From Bacillota bacterium (GTDB taxonomy: Bacteria; Bacillota; Clostridia; Christensenellales; SZUA-584): a DNA stretch of 64,000 nt. The DNA is taken from the NCBI GenBank assembly GCA_023397655.1, contig JAEWTW010000043.1:62001-126000 (forward strand), in the 5' to 3' direction. Both the position numbers and the translations under genes were made by a program. The notes under the pieces are model-generated. The model did not search any database. It was not told the DNA's origin and saw only the letters and a program-made list of their open reading frames with translations. Positions 1-6,901 of the stretch are shown piece by piece (positions within the stretch are counted from its first letter, which is position 1; every line of letters starts with the position of its first letter).

Positions 1-2
1 TC

Positions 3-281
3 AACGGCTATAAATACAAAGAATACCCGCTGGGATATCATTATGCGGTCAGGGAGCAGCAGAAAGCCATGGAGAAGCTCAGGCGGGACAAAGAGCTGCA
101 GCGGCTTGTGACTGCCAGCATGACGCCGATATATCGTCATGTATCGCTTGACGCATATCACACCTCATGGAATAGCGCGGTGGAGCTGGCTGTTATGCAA
201 AGAGAAGTTATCTTTGAGAGGATCAGGAAGCTCATGCTGTCACATGGCTATGATGGGGATATACCCAGCGAGGTATCATAG
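3..281 (+). CDS. Hypothetical protein, 5' end outside window
   Basis: The frame is open from the first bases of the window, so the Met at 69 is probably internal. The visible 92 residues are rich in charged and aromatic residues, with a helical basic stretch (EKLRRDKELQRL) and a C-terminal half that looks helical. I recognise no family. There is no signal peptide or membrane segment in the visible part. It ends at 281 and is followed by more than 1.2 kb of repeat DNA. The gene lies in the integrative element, and a phage- or ICE-type role is only a guess. Confidence 0.45.
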   Translation, partial: NGYKYKEYPLGYHYAVREQQKAMEKLRRDKELQRLVTASMTPIYRHVSLDAYHTSWNSAVELAVMQREVIFERIRKLMLSHGYDGDIPSEVS

Positions 282-754
282 CGCATAGCGGCGGCACGGC
301 GGTGCATCCGGGACATAGTGAACTTTCTGAACTCCTTTATACATTCGGCACTTTTGGCACTCCTATAAGGAGAACCGCAGCCAATACAAGGTGGGCGGCG
401 GCGGCGGGATGCATCCACCAATCTGCACTTTCTGCACTCCTATAAGGAGAACTGAGCTATATAACAATGATCGAAGGGCGGCGGCGGTGCGGTGGGCATT
501 CCGATCTTTCCGAACTCCCTATAAGACAGCGGAATATCAGTAACCCTTCCCCCCATGTTCAGAGGTGAAAGAAGGGAAAGCCGAACGCAAGGGAAGGTTA
601 GAATTCGTCCACACCCGAAAAAATCAAAATTCTCTGAAAATGCCGGGTTAACTGAAAAAGTCAGGACATAAAGCAAAAGATCATGCCATTTTGGGCTATA
701 TTTCGATATTTTAACCCGCCGTCAAAAAGAGCTCAGCAGGGTCCATATACTCAT
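282..754. other. Non-coding stretch before the hairpin array
   Basis: No ORF here has a convincing ribosome binding site. The stretch holds the first GGCGGCGG words, at about 291, 391 and 476, and a four-copy degenerate 16-mer (320-518), listed separately. Between 520 and 750 I see nothing I can name. Confidence 0.5.
320..518 (+). repeat. Four degenerate 16-bp direct repeats (iteron-like)
   Basis: Four copies of GNNCTTTNNGNACTCC start at 320, 348, 425 and 503. Copies two and three run on into an exact TATAAGGAGAAC, so that CTCCT-ATA-AGGAG forms a short inverted repeat in each (359-370, 436-447). Spacings are 28, 77 and 78 bp. Repeats of this kind can be replication or transfer protein binding sites (iterons), or a transcript-borne hairpin. 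The sequence alone does not decide. Confidence 0.6.
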
Positions 755-1500
755 GAGCCGCCGCCCGGCTGCACGAATGGCGCGGCGGGACATGCACCGC
801 CGCCGCACCGCCGCCAATGGAGGCAAGCAGAACCGCCGCCCGGCCGTACTCATACAGCACCGCCGCACCGCCGACAAAGCCGCTCAGCGGGGCGCGTATG
901 GCTTCGCTGCACCGCCGCCAGCTGCAGACGGTCAGAGCCGCCGCGCATGGTCACAGAAACATAAGAGCGGCGGGACACTCTCCCACCGCAAATTATTAAA
1001 CCATATGCACCGCCGCCAGTATAGCCCTGTTACGAATCATGAATATGTGCTTCCCGCTGGCAGGAAGGGCGATTTCCGCCGCGAAACCCGCGAGAGGCTA
1101 CAACTGCACCGCCGCACCGCCGACAAAGCCGCTTAGCGGGGCGCGTAGGGCTTCACAGCACCGCCGCCAATAAACAAGCATATAACCCCGCCGCACCGCC
1201 GCCCACTCGAGGCGATCAGAGCCGCCGCTCAGGCCATGAGAAAACAAATAGCGGCGGGACTCTCCCACCGCATACTGTGAAACCCGCCGCACCGCCGCCG
1301 ATATAGCCTTGATACGGTTTATAAACATATGCTTCCCGCTGGCAGGAAGGGCAATTTCCGCCGCTTAAGGCGCGGCAGGGTACATCTGCACCGCAGCGCC
1401 GCCGATAAAGGCGCTGAGCGGGGCGCGTAGGGCTTCATAGAACCGCCGCCCGTGGAAGCGATCAGAGCCGCCGCCAGCTGCACGAATGGAGCGGCGGGAC
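755..1500 (+). repeat. Array of CCGCCGC/GCGGCGG hairpin repeats
   Basis: Units begin GAGCCGCCGC and end GCGGCGGGAC, with 16-22 bases between, so each can fold into a 7-bp GC-only hairpin. Copies: 755-791, 935-976, 1219-1260 and 1465-1500. Copies two and three are each followed by CTCTCCCACCGCA. Between the hairpins lie ACCGCCGC words and two further modules: one ending GGGGCGCGTAGGGCTTC (861-906, 1110-1154, 1390-1436) and one reading CTTCCCGCTGGCAGGAAGGG (about 1050 and 1332). Long ORFs across this region are artefacts of the repeats. Confidence 0.85.
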
Positions 1501-1501
1501 T

Positions 1502-1717
1502 TCATATGCGCTCTTTGGTATCTCTTAGAACAAAGGCAGATTCAAAATCGCAGTCAAGCGCAACAGCTATCTTTTTCAGGTCAGTTTCTGTGAAGTTATC
1601 ACGCTTCATTTTATTGCTAAGGTTTTGAGGGGTCCAGCCAATTTTACGCGCCAGCGCTGCTTCGGACATGTTACCTCTTTTCACAAGCAATATGCGTATT
1701 TTTTCGGTCATGCTCAT
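1502..1717 (-). CDS. XRE/Cro-like small transcriptional repressor
   Basis: A 71-residue protein that is essentially one helix-turn-helix domain. The fold is suggested by the segment around residues 18-45 (ALARKIGWTPQNLSNKMKR as recognition region) and the typical FTETDLKKIAVALDCDFE tail. It starts at the ATG at 1717 behind AAAAGGAGAA. It is transcribed away from the HIRAN gene, like a phage or ICE immunity repressor. Its own promoter (1746-1774) and the divergent one (1826-1854) both contain the half-site ATACAC/GTGTAT in the -35/-10 spacer, so autoregulation and control of the divergent gene are likely. Family clear; target inferred. Confidence 0.85.
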   Translation of the reverse strand: MSMTEKIRILLVKRGNMSEAALARKIGWTPQNLSNKMKRDNFTETDLKKIAVALDCDFESAFVLRDTKERI

Positions 1718-1745
1718 ATTCTATTCTCCTTTTCGCTTTGTTTGT

Positions 1746-1774
1746 ATTGTAAATTTAATAGTGTATATTGTCAA
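1746..1774 (-). promoter_or_regulatory. Promoter of the XRE repressor gene
   Basis: On the minus strand: -35 TTGACA (1769-1774), 17-bp spacer, -10 TACAAT (1746-1751). The spacer contains the half-site ATACAC (1761-1766 as GTGTAT), which also occurs in the divergent promoter. Confidence 0.75.
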
Positions 1775-1825
1775 TATATTTAAGTATTTTATAAAATATT
1801 ATTTTCAATAATCATCAAATAAGTG

Positions 1826-1854
1826 TTGACATCATACACGAATTAGTGTATAGT
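1826..1854 (+). promoter_or_regulatory. Promoter and operator of the HIRAN gene
   Basis: -35 TTGACA (1826-1831), 17-bp spacer, -10 TATAGT (1849-1854). The inverted repeat ATACAC-N6-GTGTAT (1834-1851) fills the spacer and touches the -10, a typical repressor position. The likely ligand is the divergent XRE protein. Confidence 0.8.
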
Positions 1855-1888
1855 ATAGACATAAGGTAAGGGAAAGGAGATCAGAACC

Positions 1889-2305
1889 ATGAAGAACCAG
1901 AAGCGCACAGTATGCCAGATAGCGAACCGGATCAAGGGAATGAGCAGAAGTGAGGCCTTCAAAAGCGCGTGGGCTATCGTGAAGGGTCAGGCCATGGAGA
2001 AGGTCAGCGGCGTGAAGTATGGCCGCCGCCAAGAGGCCATCAGGCGGCTGGAGCGGTACGCGCCGAACAGCGTCAAGGTGCAGCTGGTTCGGGAATGGGA
2101 CAACAGCATCGACACCAACGCGATAGCGGTATATGTGAGCGTGGCCGGGTCCAAGTCCTTCAAGATGGGATATCTCCCAGCGGCGGCGGCGGCCAGCATA
2201 GCACCGGCCATTGACAGCGGTGTGCGCGTCCGGGCGGCGGGGCTTAAGATCGTGGGCGGATTCATGGGATTCAGCTACGGGCTGCGGGTGGTGATGGCTG
2301 CATAA
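1889..2305 (+). CDS. HIRAN-domain protein
   Basis: 138 residues, started at 1889 behind AAAGGAG. Residues about 40-138 match the HIRAN pattern: a beta strand with VQLVREWDN, then DTNAIAVYV, then a GYLPAAAAASIAPAID block and a final strand. HIRAN domains bind 3'-ended single-stranded DNA in HLTF/Rad5-like helicases. Stand-alone bacterial HIRAN proteins occur mostly in phages and mobile elements. No helicase or nuclease domain is attached here. Its repressed promoter suggests expression on induction of the element. Role in DNA processing or replication of the element is inferred. Confidence 0.8.
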   Translation: MKNQKRTVCQIANRIKGMSRSEAFKSAWAIVKGQAMEKVSGVKYGRRQEAIRRLERYAPNSVKVQLVREWDNSIDTNAIAVYVSVAGSKSFKMGYLPAAAAASIAPAIDSGVRVRAAGLKIVGGFMGFSYGLRVVMAA

Positions 2306-2460
2306 AAGGGCGGCGGCTGGACAGGGCCGGGCAGGGCGGCGGGGCTTCCACTGGCGGTGGCCATGCGCTCAGCCTTGCGACGGGACAGGGCGGCGGATTG
2401 GCGGCGGGACAAAGGATCCATGCGCGGCGGCGGTGCGGCGGCGGGATAGTATAGCAGATT
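2306..2460 (+). repeat. GGCGGCGG repeat tract between two genes
   Basis: The same GC-only words occur here in the opposite orientation to the 755-1500 array. The tract has GGCGGCGG-type words about every 10-30 bases. One segment (TGGCGGTGGCCATGC followed by CGGGACAGGGCGGCGG) recurs in slightly different form inside the next gene (about 2871-2918). Confidence 0.75.
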
Positions 2461-2477
2461 AATGCGGGAGGGGTATT

Positions 2478-3047
2478 ATGTTTCATATCGTTTTACCACG
2501 GAAAAAGGACGGGACAAGGAAAGTGCTGATGTTCATGGGCGCTTCACATATCCGCAAGGTGCAGTATAAAACCGTGACAGGTATCAATGTGACGGGTTAC
2601 CTGATCGATTGTACCAGGCATGTTAAGTGGCAATTTAGGCGGCGGCATATCAGGATAATGGGTAAAAGAGCCGTGATAGATACCATCAGCGGCGGTGCGG
2701 CTTACTGGGCGTACAAAGAAGAAGCTGATTATTTCAGAATCATGGCCAGCGAAAACAGCAGGAAAGCTGATATACGAAAGTCCAAGGCCGCGATAAAGCA
2801 TTGGCTCATATCTCAGAAATCAGCAGACAGGCCAGCAGCGGCGGGACTGCATCCGGGCGGCGGGTTTACCAATGGCGGCGGCCATGCATCCAGCGCGGCG
2901 GCGGGACAGGGCGGCGGCTCCGGCCAGCATGTATTGACAGACTCAGAGATCGAGGAAATCAAAGCGGCGGCGGTTAATGGTATGGTGCCCATATCGGAAT
3001 ACCTCAGGATCACCACGGATATACTTAACCGAAACAAGGCTGAATAA
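2478..3047 (+). CDS. Unknown protein interrupted by an in-frame GC repeat
   Basis: 189 residues, starting behind GGGAGGGG at 2466-2473. Residues 1-115 are basic and look globular (VLPRKKDGTRKVLMFMG, WQFRRRHIRIMGKRAV). Residues about 118-150 are low-complexity Gly/Ala/Pro made of the element's GGCGGCGG repeat read in frame (AAAGLHPGGG, NGGGHASSAAAGQGGGSG). Residues 152-189 are again ordinary and helical (TDSEIEEIKAAA). It looks like a real gene into which the repeat has spread without breaking the frame. I do not recognise the family. It follows the HIRAN gene and may share its promoter. Confidence 0.6.
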   Translation: MFHIVLPRKKDGTRKVLMFMGASHIRKVQYKTVTGINVTGYLIDCTRHVKWQFRRRHIRIMGKRAVIDTISGGAAYWAYKEEADYFRIMASENSRKADIRKSKAAIKHWLISQKSADRPAAAGLHPGGGFTNGGGHASSAAAGQGGGSGQHVLTDSEIEEIKAAAVNGMVPISEYLRITTDILNRNKAE

Positions 3048-3255
3048 AGCGGCGGCTCTGAGCAAACACGGCGGCGGCTCTCTCGGGAGCTGCTTTTTAT
3101 TTGCCTGATATTCGAGCGGCGGCGGTGCGGCGGTACGATGGCAGAAAACCAGCTGTAACATTAGCTCACAAAATATCAGAGATCGTGTGCGCATATAGGT
3201 TTAAATTGCTTCAATATGGATTAATAATATTGCAAATAAGAGAGGAGATATCCAT
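3048..3255. other. Intergenic, repeat-bearing
   Basis: Further GGCGGCGG words lie at about 3050, 3069 and 3117. The AT-rich part after 3180 may hold a promoter for the next gene, but I see no clear -35/-10 pair. Confidence 0.4.
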
Positions 3256-3480
3256 ATGAATGACGACTACAAAATTATACGGGAATATGAAATCCCTGCA
3301 CCGCAGGATGACAACCGCAGATCAAAGGGACGTACAAAGCGAAGAATACACGTCGTAATAACGGACGTGCCCAAGGACCAAAGAGCTGTGACAGAAGCCA
3401 TGGTGCGGGATATCACGAAGGGTGATGTCTTAGGGTATGTCGCCCGGTATATACATAAACAGGAGGACACGGAAACGTAA
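3256..3480 (+). CDS. Small hypothetical protein of the element
   Basis: 74 residues, starting at the ATG at 3256 with a good GAGAGGAGATAT site just upstream. The middle is basic (RRSKGRTKRRIH) and the C-terminal half acidic, with EAMVRDITKGDVLGYV. There is no membrane segment or signal peptide. No family recognised. Ribosome binding site and ordinary codon use support a real gene. Confidence 0.55.
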   Translation: MNDDYKIIREYEIPAPQDDNRRSKGRTKRRIHVVITDVPKDQRAVTEAMVRDITKGDVLGYVARYIHKQEDTET

Positions 3481-3965
3481 TGAAAGCGTCGGCGCGGCGA
3501 TATGTTTAATAATGCTGTCCGAAACAAGGTACACCAAACCATAATCACAAACGCATGGGAATATCCTTCTATCCCCCACCGTGATAATGTTTTGATGAAA
3601 GGATGTCGAACGCATGGAAAGGATTCGTGTAAAAAAAATTCCCACATCAGAGATTTACATAAGCCTGTACCCCCCTATGCGAAAAAAAAGCGGTTTATTT
3701 AGGGGTGCTCTGACCGTAAGGGGTTTAAGACAAAACGGAAATCCGCGCGCGTATGAGGGTGGGGGGGTGTCCAATCTCTGCAGCTTATGTTGTCTAGAAC
3801 GGACATCCCCATAAGCACAATATTTTTTCCCAGATCAGCTTTTTTTAAAGCCGCGCCGATGAACACCACCGCATACCCATAGGGGGTATATAATCTTTAT
3901 GGCTTTCATGGTCTAGAACGGGTGAGCCCTTTCCTCAAAAAAAATTCCCTTTATGAATAACAAGT
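3481..3965. other. Non-coding stretch with a short direct repeat
   Basis: No well-supported gene. The 11-mer GTCTAGAACGG occurs at 3792-3802 and 3911-3921, containing the palindrome TCTAGA. Homopolymer runs (A8, G7, A8) are frequent, which suggests decayed sequence. This part is free of the GCCGCC words found on both sides. Confidence 0.4.
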
Positions 3966-3973
3966 CATCAAAC

Positions 3974-4745
3974 ATACGCCGCACCGCCGCCGATGGGCAT
4001 GTGAACCGCCGCCAGCAGGGATTATTGGGAACGGCTGCACTGTTTGCGCAAGCACTGGATTTTGTCTCCCAAAACCCGCATGTAAGGGTGTACCCTTATA
4101 CCCCGCCGCCCGGCTGAGCTGGACGCATAGCCGCCGACCGTCTGCGCGATTGGCGCGGCGGGACTGCACCGCCGCCGCACCGCCGCCAATGGAGGCGAAT
4201 AGCACCGCCGCCGCGAGGCGCTCAGCTTGGCGCGTAGGGCTTCTATGAGCCGCCGCCGGCTGCACGAATGGCGCGGCGGGACATGCACCGCCACCTCAAT
4301 AATCAAAATCGCAAGCGCTTGCGGAAATGAATAATGCACCGCCGCCAGATAGACGAATGGAGCGGCGGATAGTCACGCCGCCGCACCGCCGCCAGTGGAG
4401 GCGATCCGCACCGCCGCTCATGCAGTCATAGAACCGCCGCACCGCCGCCGCAAGGCACTCAGCGTGGCGCGTATGGCTTTTGGTGCATTGGCGGTTTGCC
4501 GAAATGGTCACATGCTCCCGCAAGCATGGCATATGTATATACACATGCCGATGAAGGGTTACACCCTTTGACCTGTTATTAATCAAATGGCGGCGGGACG
4601 TGCTACATAAAAATTACTGCATTTTTACTGCATCAGAAACAGTATAACAATTAAAACAATGTAAAATATGATACGTAATGGACGCAACGAAATGAACAAA
4701 AAAGGCTTTAAATAGGCACATTCCGCATAGGGCGGCGGCGGTGCA
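3974..4745 (+). repeat. Second array of CCGCCGC/GCGGCGG hairpin repeats
   Basis: More copies of the family: hairpin units at 4129-4164 and 4247-4282 and a weaker one at 4337-4370. GCGCGTAGGGCTTC-type modules lie at 4205-4243 and 4441-4480. A unit at 4247-4282 shares its loop (GGCTGCACGAATGGC) with the one at 755-791, more than 3.4 kb away. The last GGCGGCGG word (4732-4742) lies about 10 bp before the tRNA-Ala fragment. No credible gene lies in 3974-4745. Confidence 0.85.
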
Positions 4746-4751
4746 TTTCAA

Positions 4752-4808
4752 TAGAGTGCCTGACTGGCAGTCAGGAGGTCATGGGTTCGAATCCCATATT
4801 CTCCACCA
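4752..4808 (+). tRNA. tRNA-Ala(GGC), 3' part only (attachment site)
   Basis: Recognisable parts in order: the end of the D arm (TAGAG), anticodon arm CCTGA-CTGGCAG-TCAGG with anticodon GGC, the T arm with GGTTCGAATCC, the acceptor 3' strand ATTCTCC and an encoded ACCA. The acceptor 5' strand and most of the D arm are missing and replaced by element DNA. The gene cannot give a functional tRNA. An intact copy is expected at the other end of the element. Confidence 0.85.
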
Positions 4809-4844
4809 AAGCCCGCGAACAATCAATGTTCACGGGCTTTTTAT
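4808..4844 (+). terminator. Terminator of the former tRNA-Ala gene
   Basis: Stem AAAGCCCGcGAAC (4808-4820) pairs with GTTCaCGGGCTTT (4828-4840), followed by a T-rich tail. Confidence 0.8.
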
Positions 4845-4898
4845 TTGCTCAGTCGGGTCTTTCATTAACATAATAACTGTACCCTGCATCCTGTCCTG

Positions 4899-5393
4899 TT
4901 ATTTTTGATATGATGTGTCGCTTCGGTTTATTCCCCTCAGTTTTTTGTACAGATAGCCAATAATAAACCCAAGAAGTATAAACCTTGTTGCATTAAACAC
5001 AACGCCGAGGAGGAAGAAATCAACCGGAGTATTTGGTGCATGTAATATCATGGGAACATCAACTAAGACTATGGCTATGACGAGAGCAATAGCGCTAAGT
5101 ATCACGGATTTTCGAATTGGACCCTTTGCCGGTATCTTTTCAAAGAAACGAAGCAAGGAATAGCTGACGCAGCATCCGAAAATCATTCCCATTATCAAAG
5201 AACCAATCCAAACGGTTTCAATACTCCAATTCGAAAAGGCCGCTCTGTACTCCGCCGCAACAGGGAGCAGGGAAGTGACGATAGTCGTTACCCAAAATAC
5301 GACTCCTCCCCCCACAGTGAGTTTAAGCAGCCGCTTTTTGTTGATCCTGGATTGTGTTTTCCGATCACCTTGTTCTATGGCTTGAGCTTTCAT
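4899..5393 (-). CDS. Four-helix membrane protein of unknown function
   Basis: 164 residues behind GGAGATAAT. After a basic N-terminus (RINKKRLLKL) come four hydrophobic segments, at about residues 27-47, 60-84, 95-116 and 125-147, ending in a basic tail. It follows the DUF4386-type gene with a gap of 14 bp, so the two form one operon under the TetR-controlled promoter at 6194-6222. The family is not recognised. A role in the membrane linked to its partner gene is inferred. Confidence 0.75.
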   Translation of the reverse strand: MKAQAIEQGDRKTQSRINKKRLLKLTVGGGVVFWVTTIVTSLLPVAAEYRAAFSNWSIETVWIGSLIMGMIFGCCVSYSLLRFFEKIPAKGPIRKSVILSAIALVIAIVLVDVPMILHAPNTPVDFFLLGVVFNATRFILLGFIIGYLYKKLRGINRSDTSYQK

Positions 5394-5407
5394 ATTATCT
5401 CCTTCAC

Positions 5408-6151
5408 TCAGTTCCTAAAATCCGGGATATTCAGTCCGGCCTCCCCGGCGACGGTTGGTTGTACCTTCACGCCCTTGATAATCAGCCATAAACTCAGTGA
5501 GAATTCCGCAATAAAGCCGATTGCCAATCCGGGGTAGGTAATAATATCATAGCCGGGCAGAAGGAAATACTGAAAAAACCATATCATGACACCGAAAAAG
5601 TCAGCAATAAGCAGTATTCCCAGCCATTTTGGAAGAAAGCCGGATTTGTAAACCAGATACCCCAGAGGAAGTAGCCATGTACCGTAAAAAATCTGGGCTA
5701 TGGTGAATCCGCTTTTATAAATGTTAAGAAACAGCAGATTCAGGGCATCAAATTGATCCGGCTGAAAAGCCTTAATAAAATCTGTGTTGCCATAAGTCAG
5801 CATAGGGGTAAAAGAGTTCAGCAGACTGTTGCATTGCACGGCGACTCCAACCGCGTTCAGCAGCAGGAACAGCAGTGCAACGTTCTTGTTAACCGGCTTA
5901 AGCAGCACGTAAAGAGCCCATGCCGACAGGACGAATAAAACGGCGGATATCAGATCTACCAGAGAGCTGATACGAAACAGCAACTCTGAGTTTCCAAGAA
6001 CATAGGCGGTTCTTGAGGCGTCCCCCCATGCAATCAAATTAGCGCGGACAATCCCGGCAAAGATGCATGTTATAACAAATGCGAGACAAAAGAACCCCGC
6101 CCGTTTTGAGTCTTTTTGTCTCGATGTTAAGATTGCGTTGGTCGTTTCCAT
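5408..6151 (-). CDS. DUF4386-type membrane protein
   Basis: 247 residues with about seven hydrophobic helices and no signal peptide, starting at 6151 behind GGAGGAGAT. The N-terminal SKRAGFFCLAFVITCIFAGI, then SELLFRISSLVDLISAVLF, and the order of helices resemble the DUF4386 family of Gram-positive integral membrane proteins, whose function is not established. It is the first gene of a two-gene operon divergent from a TetR regulator. This arrangement often marks a detoxification or membrane-stress unit, but no substrate can be named. Confidence 0.7.
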   Translation of the reverse strand: METTNAILTSRQKDSKRAGFFCLAFVITCIFAGIVRANLIAWGDASRTAYVLGNSELLFRISSLVDLISAVLFVLSAWALYVLLKPVNKNVALLFLLLNAVGVAVQCNSLLNSFTPMLTYGNTDFIKAFQPDQFDALNLLFLNIYKSGFTIAQIFYGTWLLPLGYLVYKSGFLPKWLGILLIADFFGVMIWFFQYFLLPGYDIITYPGLAIGFIAEFSLSLWLIIKGVKVQPTVAGEAGLNIPDFRN

Positions 6152-6193
6152 AATATCTCCTCCAAACTTGACTTGATATTTTCGTTATACTAT

Positions 6194-6222
6194 ACTATAC
6201 GGTGTAGTTTATTTTATGTCAA
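6194..6222 (-). promoter_or_regulatory. Promoter of the DUF4386 operon
   Basis: -35 TTGACA (6217-6222), 17-bp spacer, -10 TATAGT (6194-6199). The -10 is the left arm of operator one, so binding would block RNA polymerase. Confidence 0.75.
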
Positions 6223-6248
6223 TATTATTTTGCACTGACCAGTGTAGT
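6194..6248. promoter_or_regulatory. Two TetR-type operators in the divergent promoter
   Basis: Operator one is ACTATAC-G-GTGTAGT (6194-6208), an inverted repeat with one mismatch. Operator two is ACTGACC-A-GTGTAGT (6234-6248), with a weaker left arm. Their centres are 40 bp apart, about four helical turns, on the same DNA face. Likely bound by the adjacent TetR protein. Confidence 0.7.
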
Positions 6249-6268
6249 TTTTTTATGAGGGGGTCGAC

Positions 6269-6883
6269 ATGGTGGAACCGGGAAAGGCCAGGAAAAAAAG
6301 GGACACCAGCCTGAAGCGCAAAGCGATACTGGAAGGTGCGGTTAAAGTGTTTACCAAAAACGGCTTTGAATCATCCAGCATGGATTATATTGCAGAAGTT
6401 GCGGGGGTATCAAAACGCACAATATACAACCACTTTCCGAGCAAGGAAATACTCTTTCAGGCAATCGTAGCGGATTTCCTGAAGCAACGTGACGAAATTA
6501 AGCCCATTAAATATACATCAGCTCTATCTCTTGAAGAGCAGCTGCGAGAATTCGCCAAAGCAGAACTTTTTTTAATCAATGACCCTGTCCGCAGAGGGTT
6601 ATCAAAGCTATTCACTTCCGTTTTTCTGATGGATATCGATTTCGGCAAAAAGACCCGAAGTCAGTTTGAGCCTCATAAGGCTTTTATCACCTGGCTTAAT
6701 GCCGCAAAAGAAGACCATAGGCTCAACTTTCAATCCCCGGAACTTGCCGCTCGGATTTTTTATGGAATGGTCGAAGGCTGTTTGACCTACTCAGCTTTGT
6801 TCACGGATGGTGCAAGCCTGCAAAATGCTGATTATCTATTGGACGAAATAATCTCGACTTTTCTAAGCCGATACGGTTCTTAG
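6269..6883 (+). CDS. TetR/AcrR-family transcriptional regulator
   Basis: 204 residues, start at 6269 behind GAGGGGG. The N-terminal domain (about 17-62) is a classic TetR helix-turn-helix: AVKVFTKNGFESSSMDYIA, then AGVSKRTIYNHFPSKEILF. The C-terminal ligand domain (about 75-200) resembles the AefR-like group. Divergent from the DUF4386 operon, with two operator-like palindromes in the shared promoter region, it most likely represses that operon and itself. Ligand unknown. Confidence 0.9.
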   Translation: MVEPGKARKKRDTSLKRKAILEGAVKVFTKNGFESSSMDYIAEVAGVSKRTIYNHFPSKEILFQAIVADFLKQRDEIKPIKYTSALSLEEQLREFAKAELFLINDPVRRGLSKLFTSVFLMDIDFGKKTRSQFEPHKAFITWLNAAKEDHRLNFQSPELAARIFYGMVEGCLTYSALFTDGASLQNADYLLDEIISTFLSRYGS

Positions 6884-6901
6884 CGTTTATGTAAGCGAAG
6901 C

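Larger units (their letters stand above)
1..4808. mobile_element. End of an integrative element inserted at tRNA-Ala
   Basis: This stretch differs sharply from the rest of the window. It has only small unknown ORFs, a repressor divergent from an early-type gene, and a dense GC-rich repeat family. It ends at 4752-4808 in the 3' part of a tRNA-Ala gene whose 5' part is absent, which is the usual scar of tyrosine-recombinase integration into a tRNA. No integrase is present in this part, so the element must continue to the left of the window, where the intact tRNA copy and recombinase would be expected. Boundary seen; element class inferred. Confidence 0.7.

Noticed and set aside
440..676. 78-codon minus-strand ORF
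   Set aside because: No ribosome binding site; composition not protein-like; overlaps the direct-repeat region.
753..1136. ORFs of 60-127 codons across the hairpin-repeat array
   Set aside because: They consist of His/Arg/Pro/Ala runs forced by CCGCCGC words, overlap in three frames and have no ribosome binding site.
755..1500. Possible CRISPR array in the repeats
   Set aside because: The repeats are degenerate, lie at uneven distances, and the intervals themselves contain repeated modules. No cas gene is near.
3614..3814. 66-codon ORF starting MERIRVKKIP
   Set aside because: It crosses homopolymer runs (A8, G7), has only a weak AAAGGA upstream and ends in low-quality sequence. At best a decayed gene.
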